Assembly: GCA_031841125.1 (NCBI GenBank) | Contig: CM063112.1 | Location: 27,182,603-27,246,602, forward strand | Length of the DNA stretch: 64,000 bases | Direction: 5' to 3' | From: Acanthococcus lagerstroemiae | Lineage: Eukaryota; Arthropoda; Insecta; Hemiptera; Eriococcidae | Part shown: positions 33,386-44,809 of the stretch, in pieces | Position numbering within the stretch: position 1 is the stretch's first letter | How the letters are laid out: every line of letters begins with the position of its first letter | Program-made: the position numbers and the translations under genes | Notes under the pieces: generated by a model | The model's database searches: none | The model's input: only the letters and a program-made list of their open reading frames with translations | Told to the model about the DNA's origin: nothing

Positions 33386-34085
33386 CCTTGAGACGCAGGT
33401 GGCGATTATACCGGAGTTTTCTGATTGGTTGCGAATTATTACAGTTGAAACAGTGGTGAGGATCAACAACGGAGCCTTTGTTCTGAATTTTCACGGTTGA
33501 AGCAGCGGTGGCGATCTACACTGGGGCTATTATTCTGATTGCTTGCAAATCATTGTCTAGACAGCGGTGGTGATCTACAAAGAGCATTTGTTCTGATTAG
33601 TTGCAAATAAAACAGTGGTGAGGATCAACAATGGAGCCTTTGTTCTGAATGGTATCAAAGTGTCACGGTTGAAGCAGCAGTGGCGATCTACACTGCAGCT
33701 ATTGTTCTGATTGCTTGCAAATCATTGTCTAGAGAGCGGTGGTGATCTACAACGAGCCTTTGTTCTGATTAGTTGCGAATAAAATAGTGGTGAGGATCAA
33801 CAATGGAGCCTTTGTTCTGAATGGTAGCAAAGTGTCACGGTTGAAGCAGCAGTGGCGATCTACACTGCAGCTATTGTTCTGATTGCTTGCAAATCATTGT
33901 CTAGACAGCGGTGGTGATCTACAACGAGCCTTTGTTCTGGTTAGTTGCGAATAAAATAGTGGTGAGGATCAACAATGGAGCCTTTGTTCTGAATAGTTGC
34001 GAATTGTCATGGTTGACGCAGCGGTGGCGATCTACACTGGAGCTATTGCTCTGATTGCTTGTAAATCATTGTCTAGACATCGGTG
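33386..34085. repeat. 172-bp minisatellite built of three ~57-bp subunits
   Basis: The word TCTAGA at the end of each unit recurs at 33556, 33728, 33900 and 34072, an exact 172-bp period. Each unit contains three related subunits starting GTGGTGATCTAC, GTGGTGAGGATCAAC and GTGGCGATCTAC, each followed by a TTGTTCTGA-type block. About four units are present. At 33290-33385 a partial unit lies in opposite orientation. Confidence 0.9.
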
Positions 34086-34222
34086 GTGATCTACAAAGCG
34101 TCTTTGTTCTCTGATTAGTTGTGAATTTTCAAGGTTAAGGTAATGCGGTAGCTATCTATAATTTAACTTTCTGATTGGTGACAAATCCTCATAAGGGCAG
34201 TTTATCGAGATGGAGCTTAGGA

Positions 34223-34569
34223 AGCTTTAAAATTTCGGCTGGATGCTATTATATGACCTGTGGTGGTCGTCTATCAACAATTTCCCAACGATGTTTCTCG
34301 ATGTTTTTCCCTGTAACATTTTCCAAACAATGAGTGCATTTACCCCAAGTGGTACAGCAGTCGAAAAGACTAAACGTGTTGCGTATATGTCAATCCATCT
34401 CACCTGTAGTGATGTAATCTTTATGAGATTATCAACATTTGGCCATAGAGGGACTCTTCACTCGCCGTCGAACATCTCAGAGATATAAAGACCAAACCTC
34501 ATTAAACTCTGATGAAACATGAAACTCGCTGCAACCAACCCCAATATCTGTGGAGCTGCAACCGTCCGT
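34223..34569. other. No recognised feature
   Basis: An 81-codon plus-strand frame (34243-34488) without family features. No repeats seen. Confidence 0.35.
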
Positions 34570-35440
34570 ATCAAAAGCAATTAAAAATTAACGTCTCGTT
34601 CCACACTCGTTAATTCATTGCCCGCAACCAAAACATATATAGCAGCTGCCCGAGGCTAATTTGAAATCACGATATATTTAATACGTTGTTTCACTTTCGT
34701 TAGTAATCCGAATAACTCTGGTCAGCTTCTGCATTTCCTAAGCGCATGCGTACGGGAGAACCAGTCGGTAATTATATAACGAAATATGATATATGCGAGA
34801 AATTTCGCCAAATTAATGAAGTCATAAACGAAGCGTCCAGCGTGGCTCGATTCCATTGCTGACGAATAAGGTCAAGGTACTCGCATCGGAATACTTGGAA
34901 CGTTACGTTTCCGATTTGTTCGAAATTCATCGACGCTGATGACGCGACGGTGCGACGGACTGGCGCTTCTAGACTGTTCGAACTTAAACGTTCATCGTCC
35001 GAAGCTGAAGGCTCGTCCTCCCGGTTAATGTCAAGTTTGCGACATGGTAATTGCGGATTCCTGATGACGTCGGAAGCTTCGTCTGCATGAGTAATCGTTC
35101 GCAACAACAAAGCATTCGGGTCGGGAGATTTTCGAGAAGTAATTAGTAACTTTCGTGCGGCTTGAAAGAGTTTATCTCCGGTTCGGACCGAGAAAAATTT
35201 AGCAGCGGAATATACCTCTGGCAGCATAATTACATTGAGAAATTAGTCAAGTTTGCCACTTCGAGAAATGCACTTGAACAGCGTTCATTCCGGAGAAGTT
35301 CGTTGTACACGAATTTCAAAAACGTCATCTGTTTCAGTTTCCTCGTCAGTGCAGCGAGAAGCTCATTCTTTGTTGTTGCACCGAAGTGTAGGTACAATAC
35401 GAAACTAGACGTTTGTGGCTGACACAGATGACCTAATCTT
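34570..35440. promoter_or_regulatory. CpG-rich block with a 151-codon ORF
   Basis: CpG-rich relative to the flanks. A minus-strand frame (34772-35227, 151 codons) begins MLPEVYSAAKFFSVRTGDKL and has mixed composition with an acidic/serine patch (DEPSASDDERLSSNS). A plus-strand frame (35162-35422, 86 codons) overlaps its start. I recognise neither. This may be a coding exon on the minus strand or a non-coding CpG block in which stops are rare. Confidence 0.3.
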
Positions 35441-35805
35441 GAAGAGGGTTTCGAAGATGAATGGCACTATGATTTTTTCGGTTGTCTAGGAATTAGATTT
35501 TTAAATACGCAGCAATATCTCTGGTGAGATGGCGAATAGGCCGAGTGAGACAGATGCTGTGTAGAAACACACGCGTGTCAGGTGTAATATGACGTAAAGT
35601 CTATTCAGACTGAGAATCTTCTGAGTAATTGAACGGAAAAATAGGTAGTGAGTTGCTAAAAGGGCAGAAGTGAATGATAGTTCGGAGAAACATACAGATA
35701 CACTTTTATACGGACGTCGTGTCACCGTGTGCTAAATAACAGGGAAGAATTTTTGCAAAATGTTGAGAATGTATTTCAAAAGAAAATTAGGAATAAAGTA
35801 AAGTG
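35441..35805. other. No recognised feature
   Basis: AT-rich. A 74-codon minus-strand frame is the only ORF. It ends at the 5' junction of the R1-clade fragment. Confidence 0.35.
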
Positions 35806-36440
35806 TCCTGGCACACCCTGTTTGAGTGTGAGGCCTGGGAGCAGGAGAGGCGCAGAGCGGCACCAGCGGATCCCGGCGGCAACACGAGTGATAGCGAAGG
35901 CGTGATTAGCCGTCTCGCGCCGGACACCTTGGTTCCGGAAATGCTGAAGAGTGGAAGCGGATGGAACAGGGTGTCGGCTTTTTGAAGAAGAAGATGGAGA
36001 TCGAGTGGTCGAGGCAGAGGGCCGACGGACAAAGCTTGGCCCAAACCGGACACAACGACTCTGTGCCATCCTAGAGCTGCTGCAGCTGCTACGAATCCTC
36101 CGGCAGGGCTCACCTCGTCGTCACCACCTTTCTGCACCGCCACACGCACCAAGACGAGAAGGTGAAGGGTGAAAGAAGGAAGCGCGTTTGTCTGTGGTGC
36201 ACTCGAATTATAAGTTGATGCTGGTTGAGCGTTACCTCGGTCAGTAGGGTGTCTCATTGGGGCCCTGGCAGGAGAGCGCGAATCCAAAGCCGAGAGGTGA
36301 AATTGGGGCTCGGGTTAGCCTTAATGCGTCCTTTTGGTCACTGATGCGATACTCGAAAGGGCAGTTTCCAGGACCAGGGGTGCGGTGTCTGGGAAGCCAC
36401 TTTGATTTGCGTGTATCGACATACGCATCACGAAGTGATC
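35806..36440 (+). mobile_element. R1-clade non-LTR retrotransposon 3' end, copy 1
   Basis: 5'-truncated GC-rich fragment. The first codons read WHTLFECEAWEQERRRA and then ISRLAPDTLVPEMLKSGSGW, the C-terminal region downstream of the RT in R1-type elements, which normally carries a zinc knuckle. A 3' UTR follows (CCTCGGTCAGTAGGG, GGGGCTCGGG, CTGATGCGATACTCGAAAGG, GGTGCGGTGTCTGGGA) that is shared with copies 2 and 3. The frame breaks near 35983. The flanks AAAGTAAAGTG (before) and AAGGTAAAGGG (after) may be a decayed duplication. There is no 28S rDNA around it, unlike canonical R1. Confidence 0.85.
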
Positions 36441-37247
36441 AAGGTAAAGGGCCACTTATTGGTCAGGTTTTTTTTGGACGGTCATATCTCGAGCTCTAAT
36501 TACATGAGAGAGTTGATTTTCGAATCGATGGATGCTTTCATCCTTCCTCTACAACATATGACAAGATGGCGCTGCTTTCCCTGGATTAATCCTCAGGCAT
36601 CCTACGAGAAATCCAAAAATCAAAATTTGGCTAGTTGCCAATTATTTTGGTCTGCAGAATTTTCCATTTTTAATCATAGCATATGGTAGTGTATGCTATC
36701 AGGAATGAACTTCCCTTACACGCGCCGACGTCAAGCTCAAGGGCTATTGTCTTTGAATTTTTGAAAATATGTGAAAATTAATGGCGTTCCGTATAAAAAG
36801 GGTCAAGTCGATTTCGAGAAAAATGCAAAAATGCGAGTTTGGGTCAAATATATCGATTTTCGGTTTTTAAAGTTTTTGTTCACTATGATACTTCTACTTT
36901 CGTGTGAGAATATTTGGAGCCCCTAAAACCGGCGTCTGACCTTGATAAACGCAGCAGTACAACATCAAGCGGCGCTGTTCTCAGCCCACGTTTCTCATCC
37001 TACTACGTTTCAATACCCCGCGAAATTTCATGATGTTGACTCGTAAAAAGTGATGAAAAAATCTTATTTGTGAAAGAAACGAGAAACATTTTTTCAATTG
37101 TTTATGAGAATTTTCATGGAAAAATTATATTTTGCACTGTCATGTGCGATTATCCCTAAATATCAACCCTTAAAACCGGCTACAGTAGAGGCCAAGTCTT
37201 TGTCATGTAAGGTATTGTAAAGCGTTTTTGATGCTTCGAACTAGACC
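36441..37247. other. No gene recognised
   Basis: Two loose copies of a block ending in CCTTAAAACCGGC/CCCTAAAACCGGC (near 36914 and 37166), each preceded by a CATGTGCGA- or CGTGTGAGA-like word. The 95-codon plus-strand frame (36402-36689) is unremarkable. Confidence 0.35.
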
Positions 37248-37484
37248 CAGTGCCGGATTTAGCCTAATTGCCGCTGTGGGCCACCCCAACGCCCCACCTT
37301 CCTTAAAATTGAAAAATACACGTGCTTGGCCGAAAGGTAGAGGGTAGGTAATAACAGAATGCAATTTTAATTCATTTCATTTTTCTTCCGACTCTTTTCT
37401 TTTATTTCCCCTAACTTTGCCGCCCTCAAATTTTTGCCGCCCTGGGCAACTGCCCATTTTGGCCTTATGGTAAATCCAGCACTG
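37248..37484. mobile_element. hAT-type MITE, CAGTGCCGGATTTA ends, perfect TSD
   Basis: 237 bp. Left end CAGTGCCGGATTTAGCC, right end GGTAAATCCAGCACTG. A perfect 8-bp duplication ACTAGACC flanks it (37240-37247 and 37485-37492). Subterminal GCCGCCCTGGGCAACTGCCC is seen on the right. No coding capacity. Confidence 0.92.
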
Positions 37485-37492
37485 ACTAGACC

Positions 37493-39640
37493 TCCCCATC
37501 CACTGTGGATTCTTAAAAAATTCATATCTACCAAAAACACTTGCAAAAAAATGTTTTTTCTTAAAATAGGTTTTACTACCTTCTTGAAGTACTTCACCCA
37601 ATTTACGTATATAATTTTTTCATTAATATTAATTACTAACGCTTAGTAACCAAAATAAAGATAATTAGTCTTAAAATTATTTATTAATAAATATAATTTG
37701 TTTAATTTAAGTTGTTATTATTTTTATGCGGATAAAATACCTAAAAGAGGATTACATTCACTCCTCACTCATCCCTCTTCCACCCCCCCTCCCCCCATAG
37801 ATTTTTAAAAAACATATTTACTGGAAGAAAAATGTTTCTCCTCGGAATTGGTCTTGACTGGCCTTCATATTTTTCTCTCATTCGCTTCCTTTCTGCAGAT
37901 TTTATCGTTGTTCCGACGATTTATAATCATTTGTCAGAATCTAACGTTTCGTTTGCCTATAAATGAATTATATTTTCGTATGACTATCACAATTGAGGTT
38001 TCCCCAGATTTTGCATTTTGCAACCTTTCAAGCCAGCAAACTCATAAAAATTATATTGCAACCTCGCATATATTAGCAGGCCGATTTCATGAAGGTATTT
38101 CACAAATTAGCTCATCTCAAAAATATTCTCATAATTTACGTCGAAAAAGTGATTAAACAGAGAAAAGGTAAACAAAACCGAGGGACTTTCTGTATAATAT
38201 AAAGAAGGCAGGTATAGTAGGTATATCTCACTTCACACAATAAAATACAGCTTAGCAATACTATACGAGCGCAGTTCAATGTTTCGACACTAACGTAAGA
38301 ACTGTACGAACCTTCACATATGACCCAGGAATATTAAAAATTTAATAATAGATCGAGTGATGAGATCCGCTCGATATTTTAATTAAAGTACAATTATTAC
38401 ACTGACTATATTTTAAACCTTCCGGAAAAGGAAAAGAACGGGTTTCATTTAGAACTTAATGAATGAATTACAATTTAGATACCAGCATGTAGGTGGATGT
38501 ACTATAAAAGCGGTGTGAAAACACCACGATATAAGAATTAAACTAAAAATGCGGTACTTATTACGTATACAAAAAATACCCGTTCTAATTCAAACTGTAC
38601 TTGTCTGATGGGCTGAAAACAGAATTATAACAGACTTGTTTATCAAGTTGTGTGTAGAAAGCTGGGGTGAGAGGTGCGACAGGTGTATGGCCGTATTTCA
38701 GTAATGAATTTGAGGGCGAATCGAGTCCTAAAAAGCTACCGAAATTGCATTGACCCAACTTTTCACTCTCATTACCCCTCCATCGTGTCTCCTTAACCTC
38801 ATCTCTTCCTTCCAGACATTACATCGCCCCAAAATTTGCTTCTTACCTATGTAACCAATCTACATCTGGGACCACTATTGATAAATTCATCGAATTTCTG
38901 AAGAACTTCCGTACATTATTCAGGGACCAAAATGCACATTTGAATTTCTGGAATAAAATAAAATTTTTAAATCTTATGCTCAGAATAAAGGTGTGAGTTT
39001 TTCAACTCTTTGTCGTAAGAGTATAACCCAAGCCCGTAGCAAGACTTATCTTGTAGGTCCGGTAAACCAAAATTCACAAGACTGTTCACTGAAATTCATC
39101 AAGACCGTCTGAATTTTTATTCAGACTGTTTCAATTCATTTAAATTTTGTTACGATTCGTCACGGGCCGTTGGACTCTAATGGGATTCATTCTGACTATG
39201 TAAAACTCTGTACATTCGGTTTTGAGTTACTGAATTCATTAAGATCGTGTTGAAACTTTATTTCTCTATTAATTCATTCCAATTGTGTTTGCAGAGAAAA
39301 AAAATATTTATGCCATACGTAGGTACCGTAGACATGGCTCATTATGAAACTGTTTTCTGGGGAAGAAGGGCCGTTTTCTCGGTCGAACCACAGAGTTCGC
39401 CAAAGCGGGAGAGAAAACGGAGAAAACAAAAACAAAATGGTGTCTTATCTCTTATGAATGGACGTGTTACAAAAAAAGGGTGTTCACACACTAAGTACTA
39501 AGGCCTTTTTCTTGTGACACCTCACAACTGAGCCACAAATGTTCATGTTACTTTTGTACTTATGGCATAAAATATCGTATGCACCACAGGAGTGAAGTGA
39601 TCGTTCGCACTCGTCGCGAAACGATCACTTCTTTCCCTTG
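37493..39640. other. No gene recognised
   Basis: AT-rich. C-runs near 37781-37796. Short reversed copies of the decayed GAGTCTGAAT repeat at 39090-39270. An 84-codon plus-strand frame at 39247-39501 contains GGAGAAAACGGAGAAAACAA-like sequence, as near position 315. No domain recognised. Confidence 0.4.
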
Positions 39641-40600
39641 ATGCATAATATACTATTTCAAAAGAAAAAGAGAGAAAAAACGGCGAAAGTCCGCGGAAGA
39701 AGATAGAAAATGGGAAAATGAGAAAGAAAAAGGCAGAGAAAAAAGAAGAAAGAAATCTATGTGAAGAGGAAAAAAATTTAAAAACATTCTCAATCCTTGT
39801 AATGTCTTTTTTTCTTCCTTTTATTTATTTTTTTACTTTTTTGTGTGGTGAGGAGACGAGGAAAGGGTTGAAAAGGGACTACATTTTTTTCTAGAAGGAA
39901 AGGTAAGAAAAGAAAGATCAACTATAACTTTTTGTCTCATTTTCCCCAAAAAAAGAAAAAGAAAACGGGGAAGGAAAAACAAGGAACGTGGGGAAAGAAA
40001 GAAGAGAGAAAGGGAAGAATGGTAGGTGGGTACCAAAAAGGAACAGGAAAAAAGTCTATTTTCTTATTATTCCTTTCTACCCTTTTTCTTTTTTCCTTCT
40101 TTTCTCCTAAAAAATAATGAATTATAGAAAATCTTCTTTCTCTCTCGCACTCCGTTTCACCTTTAAAAGAGGAAGAAGAAGTTGGGAGAACAGAGGACAA
40201 CGAAAACTCGACCACCTGTTTTTCTTTTATTTTTCTTCCATTTTTCTTTTTTCTCTCCTGTCCCTTTAGAGCTCTTTTTTTCTTCTTTCGGTATTGAAAT
40301 AGGGAAGCATACTTTGCGTGCTTAAAGAGAAAGGAGAAGTAATAAAAAGAAAAGAATAAAAGTAGAAAAGGTAAACAGAAACAGAAGAAAGGAACGAAAA
40401 AAGACAGGAAAAAAACATAAAGAGAGAAAGAATTAACTGCATTTTTCAATATTCTTGTTTTTTTGGGCTCCAATAACATGAGTGGGGCGGAGGGTAAACG
40501 AGAATATTTGTCAAAAGAAAGAAAAAATGGAAAAGTAGTAGAGCAGAGAAAAAATGCAGTAAACAGAAGGAGGGAGATACGGTGAATTGGAGAAGGAAAG
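39641..40600. repeat. Purine-biased low-complexity tract
   Basis: About 950 bp in which the plus strand is mostly A and G (GAAAGAAAAAG, GGAAGAAGAAG, AGAGAGAAAG), interrupted by a few pyrimidine patches (39800-39845, 40060-40100, 40150-40290). The 231-codon minus-strand frame inside is rich in F, L, S and K because of this composition and is not a credible gene. Such tracts can form triplex DNA. Confidence 0.75.
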
Positions 40601-41659
40601 AATAAAGAAAACCCGTTATTTAACACCTGCATGGAATGTACTTCATTACTTACCTACTGCTGTCAGTTGATAGGTATGCAAGAGTATGCAATTGTACGTT
40701 TTCTGGGAAGGTGCTGAGTAAACTATCTACCCTACCCAGGAAAAAATAGCTGCCTTCAGATCGTGCTGTAAATTCACAATTGCCGCATTTCACCCCCCCC
40801 CCTCCCAGTTGCATAATAATTTATTACACGGAATGTACTCAGAAAATGCACCATATTTATTTCAACCTTTTAGCCTTAGAGAGAGGTTGTTCAACAGCGT
40901 CAAACTAATATTGTTTACGTTTAGTTTACGTGATTATTTCTCTCTAGGGAGAGGAGTAATCATTTCTGTCCCTAGGGATGAAAGCCTTTCCCTCTCTAGG
41001 GAAGAAAGTGATTTATAATATTTTGGACTCCCTGACACAGAAGAAACAGTATGTAGCGGAAAGTGACTCATAAGTTTAAATAGGTAGTTTAATGGCACAT
41101 ATCCGACATGGTTTTACATGTTTCTGTTTCTTTATATTGTGCTGTTCCCTTGATATTATGCTTAAGTTTTTGAGTGTATTTTATTTAAAATATCGCTGTA
41201 TACTATAAATTTTTTATGATAAGCAAGTTTAAAAAAAAAAAGGTCACCAAATATTTAATTTTCCCGCCTGAAAGTTGGAATTTCCCAAATGGGTAGTAGT
41301 CACACACTTTCTTGCGCTGGCTTAGTGGTGGACTGGAGGGGAAATGTGTTACCCTCACAAATCTTCGGAGTCATCATTGTTCGGCAAATATAACTATTTA
41401 ATCGGTATTTTGGACCAGTAGTCGGCAGATCAAGAAAATCGTTAGTTCATTGACTGTATTTTGTCTTTCATTTATGAAAAATGTGTGTTATTATTGAGTC
41501 AGTGTCTTTTCAATGTCAGTCGGCAAAATGCGAGAATCGTTGTTTTTTTTTTCTTTGCTTGCCTGGGGAATTTTTGCACCGAGTTGGCATTTTCGAACTA
41601 TTTCCGCCCCTCTTTCCGTCGTGACTCCCATTCTGCCGCTGGCCGCCCTGAGTACGCTG
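40601..41659. other. No gene recognised; small CCCTAGGGA cluster
   Basis: 40875-41015 has repeated CTCTAGGGA/CCCTAGGGA/CCTTAGAGAG words in both orientations, a small imperfect hairpin set. A C-run at 40791-40803 resembles those in the hAT MITEs, but no terminal repeats were found. The remainder is AT-rich. Confidence 0.4.
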
Positions 41660-42090
41660 TAGTCGTCAGCGGCCTTTGTCTCGGCCATCATGAAGAGGAA
41701 GATGCTGACGCAGTGGCCAAGGCAGAGGGCCGACGAACCAAGCTCGGCCGGCACCATCGAACAGGACAACTCTGTACCATTCTAGAAGAACTGCTGCAGC
41801 TGTTGCGGACCCCCCGGCAGGGCTCCCCCGCCGTCACCACTTGCCTGCGTCGCCCCACGTATCAAGACGAGGAGGTGAGGAGTGAGTGAAGAGGAAGCGC
41901 GTCCGGCTGTGCGCGAACCTCGGTCAGTAGGGAACCCCACGGTGGCCCTTGCAGGACGTGCGCACCGGAAGGAGCACGGCGAAATGGAAGCTCGGGCCGG
42001 CCTCAAAGTGTCCTTCCAGACACAGATGCGCTACTCGAAAGGGTAGTTTCCGGTGTCGGGGTGCGGTATCTCAGGGGCCACTCGCAGTCG
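41660..42090 (+). mobile_element. R1-clade non-LTR retrotransposon 3' end, copy 2
   Basis: 5'-truncated deeper than copy 1. It starts at the block corresponding to VSAIMKRKM (GGCCATCATGAAGAGGAAG) and continues GGCAGAGGGCCGACG, CTGCTGCAGCTGTTGCGGA and CGGCAGGGCTC. The shared 3' UTR follows (CCTCGGTCAGTAGGGA, AAGCTCGGGCC, GATGCGCTACTCGAAAGGG, GGTGCGGTATCTCAGGGGCC). Similarity to the other copies stops just after GCCACT at about 42082. No intact frame. Confidence 0.82.
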
Positions 42091-43420
42091 CGAGAATCCT
42101 CTGTTCCAAAAGCTTGACCAACCTGGGCAGTGCAGTTGGTGAGTTGTAAAATCCTAGCAGTAACTTGACGAGTGCTTGGTAGAGATACCGGAAAAGGCCG
42201 GCGCCGCAACTCGAATTCGAACGTTAACCCATATACAGATAAAATATTGACAGGACTTGTTCTTCGTGAAATGAGTTGCTAATACCAGCGCACGCCATTA
42301 TCCGGAATCAGCATCATTAGATCGAGATATCGTGCTTCGTCCTCAGTTGCGAGTACCGTTAATGGAAAATCAGATACACTCGTAGGACGCGTGTTCGTCC
42401 GAAAAATTCAAAACCTATTCCACGTTACCAGCTTCCCGACACGTTTCCTCCCTCAAGTGGATTTCAAAATCGCGCTGCGACCTCGTTGCAGTCGGAGGAA
42501 GAAAAATAATTTATCGACGGGATATGGCGCAAAGAAATTGACGAGTCTCGTTAATGACTGCGTGTTAATGAACAAGCAATCAAGAATGCGTTTTGTTTCT
42601 CGAATGTTATTTATCAAGCGAGTTCTTTTTTTCTTATTTTTCGTTTTATTATTATTGGTTTTTTTCTATGCTGCATCAATCTATTACGCCTCGAGTCATC
42701 TACTGAGCGATGTTAACAAGTCATCATCACGTTATCGGATTCACAAAGCGTGCAGCCTTATTCCTTCTGTACACATGTGTCACATTTTGTATTCTCTCGT
42801 ACCAGGTAATAGGCCGACTGCCCGACTACCTTTCCTTTTTGTCGATATATACAAAATCGTTTAGGTAAATTTTCCGTCGTCGAATCCCCCGGCCAAGAAG
42901 ACGAGCTCGGGAAGTAGTTCGATGGGTGGAAACGCGCTTCCATCGTGCCCTTGAATTTGGGTAGAAAGTAAACGGAAGGTTGGACGGTTGTCTGCCTTTC
43001 TCTTCGAATTTTATACGCATCCCAGACTGGTTTGAGCGTGTTTCAAAATTTGAACTCGGACGGATTACCGGACGATGGCTGGTAATCAAATTAGCAACAC
43101 TTCCAAACGTGGACAAAAGAAAATCTGTGGACGGGTACCATGCATGTCGATTTTTCGAGGAGCACCGAGACCGCGGTACCTCTGTCCCGGTCAGTCGGTC
43201 GGTAGCCCGGTACATGAAGTCGATATGTTTGTTTGGTGCGGCACCGAGCACCGATCGCCGCCGCCATCTCAGCTCGAAGTACTTACATTGAAATATGTGG
43301 AAGATTGACGTGTGATTACGAGTTACGTTGAAAAAATGGTCGGTAGCGCGGTGATTAATGCGTTTCGTCGATATCAGATGTCGGATATGACAGTGTAAGT
43401 CTTCGGTCGGGCAACGAGAT
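42091..43420. promoter_or_regulatory. CpG-rich block with overlapping ORFs
   Basis: CpG-dense, especially 42330-42580 and 42880-43280. A 157-codon plus-strand frame (42391-42864) starts MFVRKIQNLFHVTSF and includes a strongly hydrophobic segment (VLFFLFFVLLLLVFFYAAS) that could be a membrane helix but coincides with a T-rich run. Overlapping minus-strand (42826-43251) and plus-strand (42980-43308) frames cannot all be real. No domain recognised. Candidate promoter or 5' exon region. Confidence 0.3.
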
Positions 43421-44809
43421 ATTCAATTTGCTATTTCAACACGTTTTGAGTTGGCCTTTCAACATGCTGACCGCTGCTGCTTTCGAATGAAGTAGGACCC
43501 TTGAGAGTTTGTTAAGAATTCCTGATAGCTCCTTTTCAAGACACATTAGGGTCTATCTTCTAGTTGGCAAGTCAGCGATTGCCGAGCAACCGACGTAGCC
43601 CTTTTGATGCTAGCTCCTCTCCAATGCACATTTTCTTATGAATTGTCCAATCTGGCTACTTCCTGCGTATCTTGATGCGAGCGTCTTAGGAACGTCTTTG
43701 GTCGTCTGTATACCTGTACTTCCTGTACGTTATCTTTTCCAAACCACGGCCTTCTTCTTACTCGTAGTTCCTTTTCTCCCTGGATCAGTCAGGCAGAACA
43801 TCCGTTTTTAGTTAGAGTTTATGTTTTAGCACTCTTGGTTAGATCTGTTCTTACTATCAATCGATTAATACACGCACTTTTTCTACACACTCGTTTCTTT
43901 GGTTTCATATACCCTCGCTTCGGTCCGGACTAAACACTTCTCGTACAATTTCCGAAAAATCTTCCCATTATTGGCATTCAGTTGTAGGTGTGATTCACAC
44001 TGAATAAATCACATGTATAAAGGTTATGTCTTTTTTATCACATTATATAGGTAACTGTGCGTTATTATTAACAATTTACATTGGGAGCTCCATTTCTTAA
44101 GCAATCCAGTTTCCTTAAGTTTTTGTCTTTTCCTGATAGTAAGGGAACTATTGGTCCTACAGGGTTCCGCTTATACTTAAATTGAAGCTAAATAACTGCT
44201 CTACAACTTCATTCCCTATCACTTTTCTCGTAGGGTGAGTATTTTGGCCGATATTCTGCACGGAAGACGGCAGAAACTACAATTTCAAACTTTTTGGGGG
44301 AAATTGCTATTTTTTGAAATGCTGTATCTCGGGACCTATTAGACCTACAGAACTGCGGTTGCGCTCAAATTGTAACAAATGTTGCCTACTTTAAAAGTGT
44401 ACTGAATGACTATTTCCATCAAATGCGCCTTTTAGAAGTTATAAGTCAAAAATTGAAGAAAGTCCGAAAATTTCGAGGTTTTTCAAGCACCATGCAGTTA
44501 GCACAGGTGTTTCAAAGCTGCAAACTTGGTTTTACTTTATTGGTACCTACCCTAACAACATTCCAAAAAATCAGAACGTTTTGATATTCTGCGACCTAAC
44601 ATGGTTTTTTCGTCTACAGTGACTGGCTTATTGAGAAATTTGAGGTTAGGAACATTCTGATTGTTGCTGACGAGATATGTTACCAGTTGAAAAAGTTGAC
44701 AGTTTGATGGAAAAATAAAAGCCTTCGAGCTGTGGTCATTCCAACCAGTAATTCTGATGTGTTTGGTCAGTTTCAAAGTAGGAATGACAGGTCTAGAAAA
44801 GAATTTCTT
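43421..44809. other. No gene recognised
   Basis: Mixed composition without tandem or inverted repeats that I can see. The only ORF is 74 codons on the minus strand (44552-44776). Confidence 0.4.

Larger units (their letters stand above)
31095..34222. mobile_element. Foldback-like structure with tandem-repeat arms
   Basis: About 3.1 kb. The left arm (31095-31330) reversed matches the right end (33990-34222): shared words include AATCATTGTC, GATCTACAAAG, TCTTTGTTCTGATTA, GAATTTTCAAGGTT, GGTAGCTATC, AACTTTCTGA and ACAAATCCT. The homology continues inward past CATGTCG into TCAACTTGAAGTC-like sequence on the right (about 33230-33280) and TCGACTTGAAGTC on the left. The right arm is expanded by a 172-bp minisatellite; the left arm has a single unit. 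The centre carries younger insertions (31706-31845, 31987-32372, 32878-32987). No transposase was recognised. Foldback elements classically have long inverted arms made of tandem repeats, which fits, but termini and a duplication could not be fixed. Confidence 0.65.

Noticed and set aside
35787..36287. 166-codon minus-strand ORF
   Set aside because: Antisense shadow of the GC-rich R1-clade fragment (copy 1).
39937..40632. 231-codon minus-strand ORF
   Set aside because: Lies wholly in the purine-biased tract; residues are dominated by F, L, S and K as expected from composition. No domain.
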